From Skermanella sp. TT6 (GTDB taxonomy: Bacteria > Pseudomonadota > Alphaproteobacteria > Azospirillales > Azospirillaceae), in the NCBI RefSeq assembly GCF_016653635.2, contig NZ_CP067420.1, positions 2,701,501 through 2,765,500 on the forward strand: a stretch of DNA of 64,000 nt, in the 5' to 3' direction. The notes beneath the pieces were generated by a model. The model was given only the letters and a program-made list of their open reading frames with translations. It had not been told where the DNA came from and ran no database searches. Shown here piece after piece: positions 1-8,146 of the stretch. Position 1 is the first letter of the stretch. Every line of letters starts with the position of its first letter. The translations under genes and the position numbers were made by a program.

Positions 1-634
1 TCAGCAGCCCCTCCGCCTGGATGCGGTCGGAGACCGCGCGGGCCAGCCGCGACTCCGCCTGGCTGACGTCGGTCCGGGTGATCTCGCCGACATTGAACCT
101 GTCCTGCGACGCGTCGAGCTGCCGCCGCAGCACCTGCTCGTTGTTGATGTTCAGGTCCACCACGGCTTGGTCGCGCACCACGTCGAGGTAGGCGGTGGCG
201 GCGTCGAGCAGGACCGACTGCTCGGTGGACAGCAGGTCCGCCCGTTGGGCCTGGACCAGCGCTTCGGCGCGCTTGGTGCTCGCCGCCGTCCTGCCGCCGG
301 TATAGAGCGGCTGCACGACGCTGAGGTCCACGCCGCGCTGCTGAAGGTTGCTGTCGCGGGTGGTGCCGGCCGCGCGGAGTCGCTGGCGGCTGTAGCCGGC
401 GTCCGCGTTGGCTTCCACCGACGGCCGGTATCCCGAAAGCGCCTGCGGCACCAGTTCGTCGGTCGCGCGCAGCTGGGCACGCTGCGAGTCGATCGTCGGA
501 TTGGTCGCATAGGCGTTCGCCAGCGCTTCCTCGAGGCTCTGTGCCGAGGCCGGTTGGCTCGCCACCAGGGCCAGCAGCACTCCGCCCAGGGAAGCACCGA
601 GGGCGGTGCCGGCCCGCCGTGAAATCCGTCTCAT
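1..634 (-). CDS. tolC: TolC-family outer membrane channel protein (C-terminus outside window)
   Basis: The start codon is at 634 and the frame runs off the window edge, so only about 211 N-terminal residues are visible. It begins with a basic stretch and a hydrophobic segment ending ASA, a typical Sec signal peptide cleaved before QSLEEAL. The SLEEALANAYATNP opening and the later VVQPLYTGGRTAA segment are characteristic of TolC/OEP subunits, which form trimeric outer-membrane beta-barrels with a periplasmic alpha-tunnel for type I secretion and tripartite efflux. The ATG overlaps the stop of the upstream rhodanese gene by one base (TGATG on the minus strand), so the two are probably translationally coupled. 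It could serve the RND pump at 33-37 kb, which has no outer-membrane partner of its own; that is inference. Confidence 0.9.
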   Translation of the reverse strand, partial: MRRISRRAGTALGASLGGVLLALVASQPASAQSLEEALANAYATNPTIDSQRAQLRATDELVPQALSGYRPSVEANADAGYSRQRLRAAGTTRDSNLQQRGVDLSVVQPLYTGGRTAASTKRAEALVQAQRADLLSTEQSVLLDAATAYLDVVRDQAVVDLNINNEQVLRRQLDASQDRFNVGEITRTDVSQAESRLARAVSDRIQAEGLL

Positions 635-969
635 CAATACACCTTCATCGTCGGATCGATTCGGCGAGCCCAGGCATCCACGCCGCCCATCAGGTTGGTC
701 GCCTTGTCGAATCCGTTGTGACGCAGCCAGGCGGTCGCCTGGGCGCTCCGCCCGCCGTGATGGCACACGAGAACCACCTGACGATCCTTCGGCAGCTCTC
801 CGGCCCGCCGGGCCAGCGTGCCCAGGGGGATGCTGGTGCTCCCCTCGATCGCGCAGAGTTCGAACTCCCACGGTTCCCGCACGTCCACCAGGGCAAGGTC
901 CGCGCCCGACTGGCGCAGACGCTGAAGAGCATCGACATCTATCTGCAGCGGCACTGTGTCGGTCATCAC
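634..969 (-). CDS. Single-domain rhodanese-like sulfurtransferase
   Basis: A 111-residue protein made of one rhodanese domain. The active-site loop is CHHGGRS with the persulfide-carrying cysteine at residue 69; an N-terminal LVDVREPWEFE and a C-terminal NLMGGVDAWA are hallmark CDC25/rhodanese elements. Single-domain members transfer sulfane sulfur to small acceptors or to proteins in the cytoplasm. There is no signal peptide. It lies between pcm (upstream) and tolC (downstream, one-base overlap), suggesting one transcript. The physiological acceptor cannot be inferred from sequence. Confidence 0.9.
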   Translation of the reverse strand: MMTDTVPLQIDVDALQRLRQSGADLALVDVREPWEFELCAIEGSTSIPLGTLARRAGELPKDRQVVLVCHHGGRSAQATAWLRHNGFDKATNLMGGVDAWARRIDPTMKVY

Positions 970-1026
970 TCGCTCCTGGTCACTTGATGCCCCGGGTCCG
1001 CATCCGCCGGACTTCGCGGCAGGTCG

Positions 1027-1710
1027 TCAGAACTGGAAGACCGGCTTGGGCTCGAAGCCCGGAAGCAGGGGCGTGGCGGCATCGAACAGGATGCGGCCGG
1101 TCTCGACCTCGCCGGTGCGCTGGAACAGTCGGGCCTGCCCCATCCGCGCGTCCGGCGCCACCACGGTCACCAGCCGGCCGCCGTCGGCCAGCTGCTCCAG
1201 GATCGCCTTCGGCACCTCGGACACGGCGCCGTGGATCAGGATCGCGTCGTAGGGCGCCTGCTTGGCGTAGCCTTCGGTCAGCGGCCCCTGGACCAGGACG
1301 ACGTTGTCGACGCCCAGCTCGCGCAGCGTCTCCTCGGCGCGCGCCGCCAGCTCGGCGTTTTCCTCGAGCGCCACCACGGTCGCCGCCATGCGCGACAGGA
1401 GGGCGCTGGCGTATCCGGTGCCGCAGCCGATGTCGAGCACGATGTCCGTCGGCTTGATCCGCGCTTCCTGCAGGAGGCGGGCGATCACCATGGGCTCGAT
1501 CAGGTACCGGCCCTTGGCGACCGGAATGTCCTCGTCCACATAGGCGAAGCCGCGCGACGCCTTGGGCACGAACAGCTCGCGGGGAATGTTCGACATCGCG
1601 TCGACCAGCGCGCGGTCGGTTACTTTGTTGGGGCGGACCTGCCCTTCGACCATGTTGTAGCGGGCTGCGGAATAATCGGGCATGGCAACCGTTTTCTGAT
1701 CTTGTTTCAT
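1027..1710 (-). CDS. pcm: Protein-L-isoaspartate O-methyltransferase
   Basis: A 227-residue SAM-dependent methyltransferase. Visible marks are the N-terminal MVEGQVRPNKVTD segment, the RELFVP motif, and the SAM-binding VLDIGCGTGYASALL loop near residue 90. This matches the alphaproteobacterial PCMT branch that repairs isoaspartyl residues in aged proteins. Methionine 10 (MPDYSAARYN) is an alternative start and is where many relatives begin. It is followed 57 bp later by the rhodanese and then tolC on the same strand. The family call is secure; the branch carrying GQVRPNKV is divergent from the E. coli enzyme, so its activity on isoaspartate is assumed rather than shown. Confidence 0.85.
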   Translation of the reverse strand: MKQDQKTVAMPDYSAARYNMVEGQVRPNKVTDRALVDAMSNIPRELFVPKASRGFAYVDEDIPVAKGRYLIEPMVIARLLQEARIKPTDIVLDIGCGTGYASALLSRMAATVVALEENAELAARAEETLRELGVDNVVLVQGPLTEGYAKQAPYDAILIHGAVSEVPKAILEQLADGGRLVTVVAPDARMGQARLFQRTGEVETGRILFDAATPLLPGFEPKPVFQF

Positions 1711-1943
1711 CCGGCGCGCCGGTCTTCCGCGGCGGAGCGGCGCTGTATCGCCTTATATCCGTCAATGCGTTCGAACACAACGGAGAGCCATCGAAGCGTC
1801 CGACGACGCAGGCGGCCTGTCGCATGTATGCCTCATCGGCGGGCGCACAGGCACGCCGACCGCCGCTTGACCGGCGGTTCCGGGCCGGCTATATCAGAAC
1901 ACCTCTCCGGAGCCGGCGCGATCAAGGGCCGGCCCCGGCACCT

Positions 1944-2017
1944 GGCGCGGTGGCAGAGTGGTGATGCAGCGGACTGCAAATCCGTATATCCGGGTTCGAT
2001 TCCCGGCCGTGCCTCCA
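1944..2017 (+). tRNA. tRNA-Cys (anticodon GCA)
   Basis: A complete cloverleaf can be folded by eye. The acceptor stem pairs GGCGCGG with CCGTGCC (one G-T pair), the discriminator base is T as expected for tRNA-Cys, the anticodon loop is ACTGCAAA with anticodon GCA, and the T arm carries GGGTTCGATTCCC. The CCA end is encoded (2015-2017). The gene stands alone between pcm (minus strand) and a long non-coding stretch. Confidence 0.95.
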
Positions 2018-2495
2018 TCCCCTCAAGATTTCAGATGCATGGCCCAAGTCGAGGCGGCGCGGCCGTAGCCACGGCCGGCGGCTGAGCTTGCGTCCTGGCG
2101 CCCGGCCTTCGCCTTCTTCACCGGAGAAGCAAGCCCTCCCCCGCCCTCCCCTCCCCTCCCCCGCTGAAAAACCATATACCCAATTCGATTTTACTTTGTT
2201 TTCAACAAAGACGAAATTCTTCGAAGCGCCGGTCTTTGTTTACCCGACTATGGAATGGGTCGATATTGCTGACGCATTTTTACTACACCTGCCAAACTAT
2301 TCAGGCGGACCTCTTTGAAGGACTGGCAGAGGCCCGCAGGATTCGTGCATCATATTTTTCGAAAGCGAATTAATGGCCTGGAGCGACGGCCCGGTGTGGT
2401 CCGGCGCTCCGGCCGGAGAGCGGGTCGGCCCGAGCGGAGCCCTGGAGGATCGGGGGATTTGAGGCAGGCCTGCCAGTCAGTACGAGGAGCGGACC
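2018..2495. other. Intergenic region with AT-rich stretch and small inverted repeat
   Basis: No convincing gene. Bases 2165-2300 are clearly AT-richer than the surroundings and contain a perfect 7-bp inverted repeat with a 3-base loop (CTTTGTT at 2194-2200, AACAAAG at 2204-2210), echoed by a second CTTTGTT at 2233-2239. This could be a promoter or operator region for the small gene starting at 2496, or a decayed sequence. No tRNA or recognised RNA fold was found in it. Confidence 0.4.
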
Positions 2496-2696
2496 ATGCA
2501 TATCGCGGCAGGACAGACAGCATCGTTCACCCGCAACTACGCCGTGGCGGCTTTGGCCGGATTGGCGCTGACCGTCGCGGTGGCCGGCGGGATCGCCTTC
2601 ACGGCGTGGCAGGGCCCGTCCGACCTCCTGGCCGTTCCGGGCGCTTCGCTGCCGGAGAACACCCGGCCGATGATCCTGGTGCCCTTGCCGCGCTGA
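2496..2696 (+). CDS. Small single-pass membrane protein, unknown function
   Basis: A 66-residue protein preceded by a clear ribosome-binding site (GAGGAG about 7 bases before the ATG). It has a short polar N-terminus, one hydrophobic segment (roughly residues 16-38, AVAALAGLALTVAVAGGIAF) and a short proline-rich tail. No family recognised. A strong intrinsic terminator 50 bp downstream (2748-2791) supports it being a real, separately transcribed gene. The HtrA-like gene beyond the terminator is then a separate unit. Confidence 0.55.
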   Translation: MHIAAGQTASFTRNYAVAALAGLALTVAVAGGIAFTAWQGPSDLLAVPGASLPENTRPMILVPLPR

Positions 2697-2747
2697 GCCG
2701 CGGGCCCTTCATCCCCTTCGCACCTCTCCTTCGCTGGCGCGACTGAA

Positions 2748-2791
2748 GCGGGGGCAGGCGATACCGCGCTGCCTGCCCCCGCCATTTTTTT
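2748..2791 (+). terminator. Rho-independent terminator
   Basis: A perfect 12-bp GC-rich stem (2748-2759 with 2771-2782), an 11-base loop, then CA and a run of seven T (2785-2791). It closes the small membrane protein gene ending at 2696. Confidence 0.9.
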
Positions 2792-2892
2792 GTCCGGCCG
2801 CTCCCCCGGGCAGGCGCTTGATGAAGCCTCCTTTCCCGCACATGTGAATGGAAAGCCGCGCGGCGACCGCGCGGATGCGAGGGAGGCTTGCG

Positions 2893-3945
2893 ATGCTTTC
2901 GCCTATCCGGCTGCTGGACCGACCGCTGGCCCGCCTGGGCCGGCTTGGACTGATCGCCGCGCTGGCCGCGGTCCCGTGGGCAGTCCCCCGGGTCGCGGGG
3001 CCGGTTCCCGCCGCCGCCCAGCAGGTCGAGGCCCCCGACGTGGCCGCGATGATGCAGTCGGTCGTCGGGATCAAGGCGACGGTCCCATCCGACGCCCGCT
3101 CCGCCGACAGCCTCGGCACGGAACGGCTGGGCAGCGGCATCGTGATCGACGGCAGCGGCCTCATCGTCACCATCGGCTACCTGATCATGGAAGCCAGCGC
3201 CGTCGAGGTCCGGACCGCGGAAGGCAAGGTCCACCCGGCGGAGATCGTGGCCTATGACCATGTCAGCGGCTTCGGCCTGCTCAGGGGGCAGTACGGGTTC
3301 CGTGCCGCGCCGATGCGGCTCGGCCGCTCCGGGGAGGCCAAGGTCGGCGACCCGATGCTGGCCCTCGCCCATGGCGGCCCCGACGCGGTCCACGCGACGC
3401 TGGTCGTCAGCAAGCGGGAATTCGCCGGATACTGGGAATACCTGCTGGACGAGGCGATCTTCACCTCGCCGGCCATCGCCGAGTTCGGGGGAGCGGCGCT
3501 GGTCTCCCCCCGGGGCGAGCTGATGGGCGTCGGCTCCCTGTTCGTGCATGACGCGGCGCCGCCGCTGGCCGCTCCCGGCAACATGTTCATCCCGGTCGAC
3601 GTGCTCCGCCCCATCCTCGGCGACCTGCTGGCGCTCGGCCGCTCCGCCGAGTCGCCGCGCCCCTGGCTCGGCGTCACCACCCAGCAGGCCGGAGACCGGC
3701 TCGTGATCCAGCGCGTCACGCCCGGCAGCCCTGCGGCGGCGGCCGGCCTGCGGCCGGACGACGCGATCGTCGCCGTCGGCGGCCAGCCGGTCAGCCGGCT
3801 TGCGGATCTCTATCGGAAGATCTGGGCTTTGGGCGAAGCCGGCGTCAGCGTCCCGCTCGGTATCCAGCGGGCGGGCCGGGTCGAGACGGTGTCGGTCCGG
3901 TCGATCGACCGTCTCCGCCATCTCCGGCTCAACCCTACGTTCTGA
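2893..3945 (+). CDS. HtrA/DegP-like protein with degenerate trypsin-like domain plus PDZ domain (probable pseudoprotease)
   Basis: 350 residues from the ATG at 2893, chosen because GAGGGAGG sits just upstream (2879-2886); an in-frame ATG at 2848 has no such site. Residues 1-43 look like a signal peptide ending AAAQQ. Residues 50-245 follow the S1C (HtrA) fold in outline: LGSGIVIDGSGLIVT, the DHVSGFGLL strand, and the FGGAALVSPRGELMGV region. Residues 257-335 form a PDZ domain (PWLGVTTQ, VTPGSPAAAAGLRPDD). All three catalytic positions are changed: His is replaced by Tyr (about 96), Asp by Gly (about 126) and Ser by Phe (about 198). It is therefore probably a periplasmic binding or regulatory protein rather than a protease. 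Family placement is good; function is unknown. Confidence 0.8.
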   Translation: MLSPIRLLDRPLARLGRLGLIAALAAVPWAVPRVAGPVPAAAQQVEAPDVAAMMQSVVGIKATVPSDARSADSLGTERLGSGIVIDGSGLIVTIGYLIMEASAVEVRTAEGKVHPAEIVAYDHVSGFGLLRGQYGFRAAPMRLGRSGEAKVGDPMLALAHGGPDAVHATLVVSKREFAGYWEYLLDEAIFTSPAIAEFGGAALVSPRGELMGVGSLFVHDAAPPLAAPGNMFIPVDVLRPILGDLLALGRSAESPRPWLGVTTQQAGDRLVIQRVTPGSPAAAAGLRPDDAIVAVGGQPVSRLADLYRKIWALGEAGVSVPLGIQRAGRVETVSVRSIDRLRHLRLNPTF

Positions 3946-4166
3946 GACCCTGTCATCATATCTTCTCGTATAGGCGGCGTTATCCGGAAGGATCTATCGC
4001 CTTCTAGTGGTATTTATATTTATTTGGATATAGCATGCCCCGGCTGGCGCGGCGGTGCCTCCTTGGGGGAGGCGATCCGCCCGCGCTTGCTTTGTCGGAT
4101 CGTCCGAGGCGCGGATGTTTTCACGCCTGGCATCCGATATGCAGCCGCAGACGGGCGTGGAGAATG

Positions 4167-4661
4167 ATGCGCAAGCCGAAGAATGTCGCCAACGAGATCG
4201 ACGCGCACGTGGGCGCCAGGCTCCGCCTGCGCCGATTGCTGTTGGGAATCAGCCAGGAAAAGCTGGGGGACGCCCTCGGGCTGACCTTCCAGCAGATCCA
4301 GAAGTACGAGCGGGGCGCCAACCGGGTCGGCGCCAGCCGGCTCTACGACATGTCCAGGGTCCTGGACGTTCCGGTGGCCTACTTCTTCGACGACATGCCG
4401 GACGAGACCGCGGCCGTGATGTCGACGCGACTTTCCGGCGGCTCCCGCGCGCTCGGCGAATCGCCCCTGGGCTCCGACATACTGCTCAGCCGCGAGACCA
4501 CGGAACTCGTGCGGGCCTATTACAGCATCACGGACGTGGACGTGCGCCGGCGGGCGCTCGACTTCCTGCGCACCGTGAGCGAGAGCGCCGTGATCAACCG
4601 GGGCCGCCGCGGGCAGGAGGGAGGGGAGGCCAGACCCGAAAGCGTTCCCGAAGAGGTGTAG
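4167..4661 (+). CDS. XRE-family helix-turn-helix transcriptional regulator
   Basis: A 164-residue protein. Residues about 13-70 form an XRE/Cro HTH domain (GARLRLRRLLLGISQEKLG, then QQIQKYERGANRVGASRLY), followed by VPVAYFFDDMP, a signature of the alphaproteobacterial XRE group that includes rhizobial PraR-like proteins. The C-terminal half is mostly helical with no recognised effector domain. Two ATGs are adjacent (4164, 4167); the second has better spacing from GGAGA. An upstream extension to 4035 is open but has poor coding character. It sits alone between the pseudo-HtrA and the Nudix gene; its targets cannot be told. Confidence 0.85.
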   Translation: MRKPKNVANEIDAHVGARLRLRRLLLGISQEKLGDALGLTFQQIQKYERGANRVGASRLYDMSRVLDVPVAYFFDDMPDETAAVMSTRLSGGSRALGESPLGSDILLSRETTELVRAYYSITDVDVRRRALDFLRTVSESAVINRGRRGQEGGEARPESVPEEV

Positions 4662-4791
4662 CGGGCGGGGTGGCGTTCGACGCATCGGGGTTGTCCGGCG
4701 GGGTCCTCGCACCCGGCGGCGGCATGGGATAAGAGATTTCCTGTTGCCGCATTTGTCCGTGGCCTTTTTTCCGATGCGATCGAGCGACACC

Positions 4792-5397
4792 ATGAACGAC
4801 GAGCAGGATATCGAGATCCTCGCCAAGGAAACCCTGCATGACGGCTTCTTCCGGATGGACCGCTACCGGCTCCGCCACCGGAAGTTCGACGGAACCTGGA
4901 CCGAGGAGCTCTCGCGGGAGATCTTCGAGCGAGGCAACTCGGTCGCGGCCCTGCTCTACGACCCGAAGGCCGATGCCGTCGTGATGGTGGAGCAGTTCCG
5001 CCTGCCGGCGCGCCTGGCCGGGCGATCCGCCTGGAGCTTCGAAGTCCCCGCGGGAGTGGTCAAGCCAGGCGAGGAGCTTGCCGACGTCGCCCGGCGCGAG
5101 GCGTTCGAGGAAACCGGCTGCCGGATCGACGGCGAGCTCGCGCGGATCGGCGAGTTCATGGCCAGCATCGGCGGCAGCACGGAGGTCGTGACGGTTTTCC
5201 TGGGCCTTGTGGACGCCTCCGGTGCCGGCGGACTCCACGGTCTGCCCGACGAGCACGAGGACATCCGCGTCCATGTCGTCCCTTCCGCCGAGGCGATCCG
5301 GCGGGTCGACGACGGCAGGATCGACAATGCCGCAAGCATCATCGCCCTGAACTGGCTGGCCAGGCACCGCGACGCCCTGAGGAGCGAGAGGGCCTGA
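4792..5397 (+). CDS. Nudix hydrolase, probable ADP-ribose pyrophosphatase (NudF-like)
   Basis: About 201 residues from the ATG at 4792 (MNDEQDIEIL); in-frame ATGs at 4774 and 4744 are alternatives. The Nudix box is intact: GVVKPGEE, then REAFEETGC around residues 87-109, with the metal-binding REAxEE glutamates. The N-terminal dimerisation part (RMDRYRLRHRKFDG, VAALLYDPKADAVVMVEQFR) matches the ADP-ribose pyrophosphatase subgroup, which cleaves ADP-ribose to AMP and ribose-5-phosphate. Substrate choice within Nudix enzymes is hard to predict from sequence. A short GC hairpin (5405-5420) follows the stop codon. Confidence 0.8.
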   Translation: MNDEQDIEILAKETLHDGFFRMDRYRLRHRKFDGTWTEELSREIFERGNSVAALLYDPKADAVVMVEQFRLPARLAGRSAWSFEVPAGVVKPGEELADVARREAFEETGCRIDGELARIGEFMASIGGSTEVVTVFLGLVDASGAGGLHGLPDEHEDIRVHVVPSAEAIRRVDDGRIDNAASIIALNWLARHRDALRSERA

Positions 5398-5491
5398 GGC
5401 TGGAGCGGGCCTGAGCCCGCCCGCTTGATCCGGTGACGGGCGAAAGCTAGTCTGTCAGCCATCCGACAGGCCAGAGGGAAGAGCGCTCACC

Positions 5492-6496
5492 GTGGACGTA
5501 CGCGAAGGATTCATCGGAAGCATCGGCGATACGCCCCTGATCCGGCTGGAAGGCCCCTCCAAGGCCACCGGCTGCGACATCCTGGGCAAGGCCGAGTTCC
5601 TCAATCCCGGCGGCTCCGTCAAGGACCGCGCCGCCATCGCGATCGTCCGGGACGCGGAGCGCCGGGGCGCCCTCAAGCCCGGCGGGGTCATCGTCGAGGG
5701 CACCGCCGGCAATACCGGGATCGGGCTGGCCCTGGTCGGCAACGCCCTGGGTTACCGCACCGTCATCGTCATGCCGGAAACCCAGAGCCAGGAGAAGAAG
5801 GACATGCTTCGCCTGGTCGGCGCCGACCTGAGGCTCGTCCCGGCCCTGCCCTACAAGGACCCCGGCAACTATGTCCGCTACTCCGAGACGCTGGCGAACG
5901 AGCTGGCCGCGTCCGAGCCGAACGGCGCGATCTGGGCCAACCAGTTCGACAACGTCGCCAACCGCGAGGGCCACAGGGCGACCACCGGCCAGGAGATCTG
6001 GCGCCAGACCGACGGCCGGGTGGACGCCTTCACCTGCGCGGTCGGCACCGGCGGCACCCTGGCGGGGGTCGGCATGGCGCTGAAGGAGAAGAACCCGGAC
6101 GTCCGCATCGTGCTGGCCGATCCCATGGGCTCCGCGCTCTACGGCCACTACGCCCACGGCGAGCTGAAGGCCGAGGGGAACTCGATCACGGAGGGGATCG
6201 GCCAGGGCCGCATCACCCGCAATCTGGAAGGCGCGCCGATCGACGGCTGGCACCGCGTGACCGACGAGGAAGCCCTGCCCCTGCTGTTCGAGCTGCTGAA
6301 GGACGAGGGCCTGTGCCTCGGCGGCTCCAGCGGGATCAACGTCGCCGCTGCCATGAAGGTCGCGCGGGACCTGGGGCCGGGCCATACCGTCGTGACGATC
6401 CTGTGCGACTTCGGGACGCGCTACCAGTCCAAGCTGTTCAATCCCGCCTTTCTCCGGCAGAAGAACCTGCCTGTGCCGGCCTGGCTGGACGATTGA
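5492..6496 (+). CDS. cysK: Cysteine synthase A (O-acetylserine sulfhydrylase)
   Basis: 334 residues, GTG start. A fold type II PLP enzyme: the Schiff-base lysine is K44 in GGSVKDRAA, the phosphate-binding loop is TAGNTGIGLA, and the C-terminal GGSSGINVAAA is the second hallmark loop. It condenses O-acetylserine with sulfide to make cysteine. The PMGSALY segment and length of about 330 residues suggest the longer CysK-like subgroup, so a cystathionine-beta-synthase-like role is possible. It heads a tight plus-strand run (gap of 14 bp to alaX, then sseA and a GNAT gene) centred on cysteine and sulfur. Confidence 0.88.
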   Translation: MDVREGFIGSIGDTPLIRLEGPSKATGCDILGKAEFLNPGGSVKDRAAIAIVRDAERRGALKPGGVIVEGTAGNTGIGLALVGNALGYRTVIVMPETQSQEKKDMLRLVGADLRLVPALPYKDPGNYVRYSETLANELAASEPNGAIWANQFDNVANREGHRATTGQEIWRQTDGRVDAFTCAVGTGGTLAGVGMALKEKNPDVRIVLADPMGSALYGHYAHGELKAEGNSITEGIGQGRITRNLEGAPIDGWHRVTDEEALPLLFELLKDEGLCLGGSSGINVAAAMKVARDLGPGHTVVTILCDFGTRYQSKLFNPAFLRQKNLPVPAWLDD

Positions 6497-6510
6497 GGAC
6501 TCAGCAGCGC

Positions 6511-7215
6511 ATGGAAACGATCTTCCGCCACGACTCCTACGCGGCCCGCTGCGACGCCACCGTCGTGTCGTGCGACGCCCGCGGCGTCGTCCTGGACCGG
6601 ACCGTCTGCTATCCGACCGGCGGCGGCCAGCCCGGCGACACCGGCGTGCTCCGCCATGACGGGGCCGAGCTCCGGATCGCCGACACGATCAAGGGCGACG
6701 GCCCCGATACGGTGATCCACGTGCTCGAGCCGGGTGCCGCGGCACCGGAGCCGGGCGCTCCGGTCGTGGTCGAGCTCGACTGGAACCGCCGATTCGCCCA
6801 TATGCGGATGCACACCTGCCTGCACCTGCTGTGCGCGGTGGTGCCGGGAGCCGTGACCGGCGGCCAGATCGGGGCGGACAGGAGCCGGCTGGACTTCAAC
6901 GTCCCGTCCGGCAGCCTGGACAAGGACGAACTGACGGCGGCGCTGAACCGGCTGGTCGACGGCGACCATGCCGTCCGGTATCGCTGGATCGACGATGCCG
7001 AGCTGGAGGCGAACCCCGACCTGGTCCGCACCATGTCGGTCAAGCCGCCGACCGGCACCGGCAAGGTCCGGCTGGTCGAGATCGACGGCGTGGACCTTCA
7101 GCCCTGCGGCGGCACCCATGTCGCCCGCACCGGCGAGATCGGCCGGGTCGAGGTCGTCAAGATCGAGAACAAGGGCAAACAGAACCGGCGCGTGGTCGTC
7201 GCGCTCGCAACATGA
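6511..7215 (+). CDS. alaX: Stand-alone alanyl-tRNA editing protein (AlaX)
   Basis: 234 residues from the ATG at 6511, 14 bp after cysK. It resembles the editing domain of alanyl-tRNA synthetase without the synthetase: an N-terminal YPTGGGQPGDTG, the zinc ligands H101 and H105 (HTCLH), and C199/H203 in CGGTHV. AlaX proteins hydrolyse Ser- or Gly-tRNA(Ala) in trans. Size and motif layout suit the AlaX-M type. Its place inside a cysteine/sulfur operon is unusual for a translation-fidelity enzyme. Confidence 0.88.
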   Translation: METIFRHDSYAARCDATVVSCDARGVVLDRTVCYPTGGGQPGDTGVLRHDGAELRIADTIKGDGPDTVIHVLEPGAAAPEPGAPVVVELDWNRRFAHMRMHTCLHLLCAVVPGAVTGGQIGADRSRLDFNVPSGSLDKDELTAALNRLVDGDHAVRYRWIDDAELEANPDLVRTMSVKPPTGTGKVRLVEIDGVDLQPCGGTHVARTGEIGRVEVVKIENKGKQNRRVVVALAT

Positions 7216-7254
7216 CGGCCGGCTGAAGCCGCACCGATCTTTCGAGGGGAAACG

Positions 7255-8127
7255 ATGCCTTATTCCAAGCCCGACGCGCTGGTCAGCACCGACTGGCTCG
7301 CCCAGCATCTGAGCGCTCCCGATGTCCGGGTGGTCGATGCGACCTACTTCCTGCCGGGTGCCGACCGCGACGCCCGCGCCGAATACAACGAGCGCCACAT
7401 CCCGGAAGCGGTCTTCTTCGACATCGACGAGATCGCCGACACCTCCGGCGATCTGCCGCACATGCTGCCGGCGCCGGAGAAGTTCACCTCGCGGGTCCGC
7501 AAGCTCGGCCTGGGCGACGGCGTCCGCATCGTCGTCTACGACACCCACGGTCTGATGAGCGCCGCGCGCGTCTGGTGGATGTTCCGCGTGTTCGGCCACC
7601 GCGACGTGGCGGTGCTGGACGGCGGCCTGCCGAAATGGATCGCCGAGGGGCGGCCCCTGGAGGATCTCCCGCCGATGCCGCGCGAGCGCCATTTCACCGC
7701 CCGCCTCAACACCTTCCTGGTCCGCGACGCCGGGCAGATCCTGGACACGGTCGGCAACGGCCGGGAACAGATCGTGGACGCACGGGCCGCCGGCCGGTTC
7801 ACCGGGGCCGAGCCCGATTTCTGGCCGGGCCGCAGGGCCGGGCACATCCCGGGCAGCCTCAACCTGCCGTTCGCCGACCTGCTGAACGCCGGGGACCGCA
7901 CCTTCAAGCCGGCGGAAGAGCTCCGGTCGCTCGTCGATAAGGCCGGGATCGACATGAAGCGCCCGGTGGTCACCAGCTGCGGCAGCGGCATCACCGCCTG
8001 CGTCGCGGCTCTGGGGCTCTATCTCCTGGGCAAGGAGGACGTCGCCGTCTACGACGGCTCCTGGGCGGAATGGGGCCGGCGCGAGGACCTGCCGGTAGAG
8101 ACCGGGCCTTCGAAGGCAAGTTCCTGA
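7255..8127 (+). CDS. sseA: 3-mercaptopyruvate sulfurtransferase
   Basis: 290 residues with two tandem rhodanese domains, the usual length. The C-terminal domain holds the active-site loop CGSGITAC with catalytic C242; the CGSG(V/I)TA form marks mercaptopyruvate sulfurtransferases rather than thiosulfate sulfurtransferases (CRxGx). It moves sulfur from 3-mercaptopyruvate to thiol acceptors or cyanide, making pyruvate, and is cytoplasmic. A GAGGGGA ribosome-binding site precedes the ATG. It belongs to the cysK-alaX-sseA-GNAT run. Confidence 0.9.
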   Translation: MPYSKPDALVSTDWLAQHLSAPDVRVVDATYFLPGADRDARAEYNERHIPEAVFFDIDEIADTSGDLPHMLPAPEKFTSRVRKLGLGDGVRIVVYDTHGLMSAARVWWMFRVFGHRDVAVLDGGLPKWIAEGRPLEDLPPMPRERHFTARLNTFLVRDAGQILDTVGNGREQIVDARAAGRFTGAEPDFWPGRRAGHIPGSLNLPFADLLNAGDRTFKPAEELRSLVDKAGIDMKRPVVTSCGSGITACVAALGLYLLGKEDVAVYDGSWAEWGRREDLPVETGPSKASS

Positions 8128-8146
8128 TAGCGGTGAAGGAGGCCTG

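Noticed and set aside
2088-2318. A 76-codon plus-strand frame in the AT-rich intergenic region.
   Set aside because: Proline-rich start, no ribosome-binding site and no family; it looks like chance within a base-composition change.
3254-3523. A frame inside the pseudo-HtrA gene that might hint at a frameshift.
   Set aside because: The main frame is continuous from 2893 to 3945 with domain motifs throughout; the other frame is a chance shadow.
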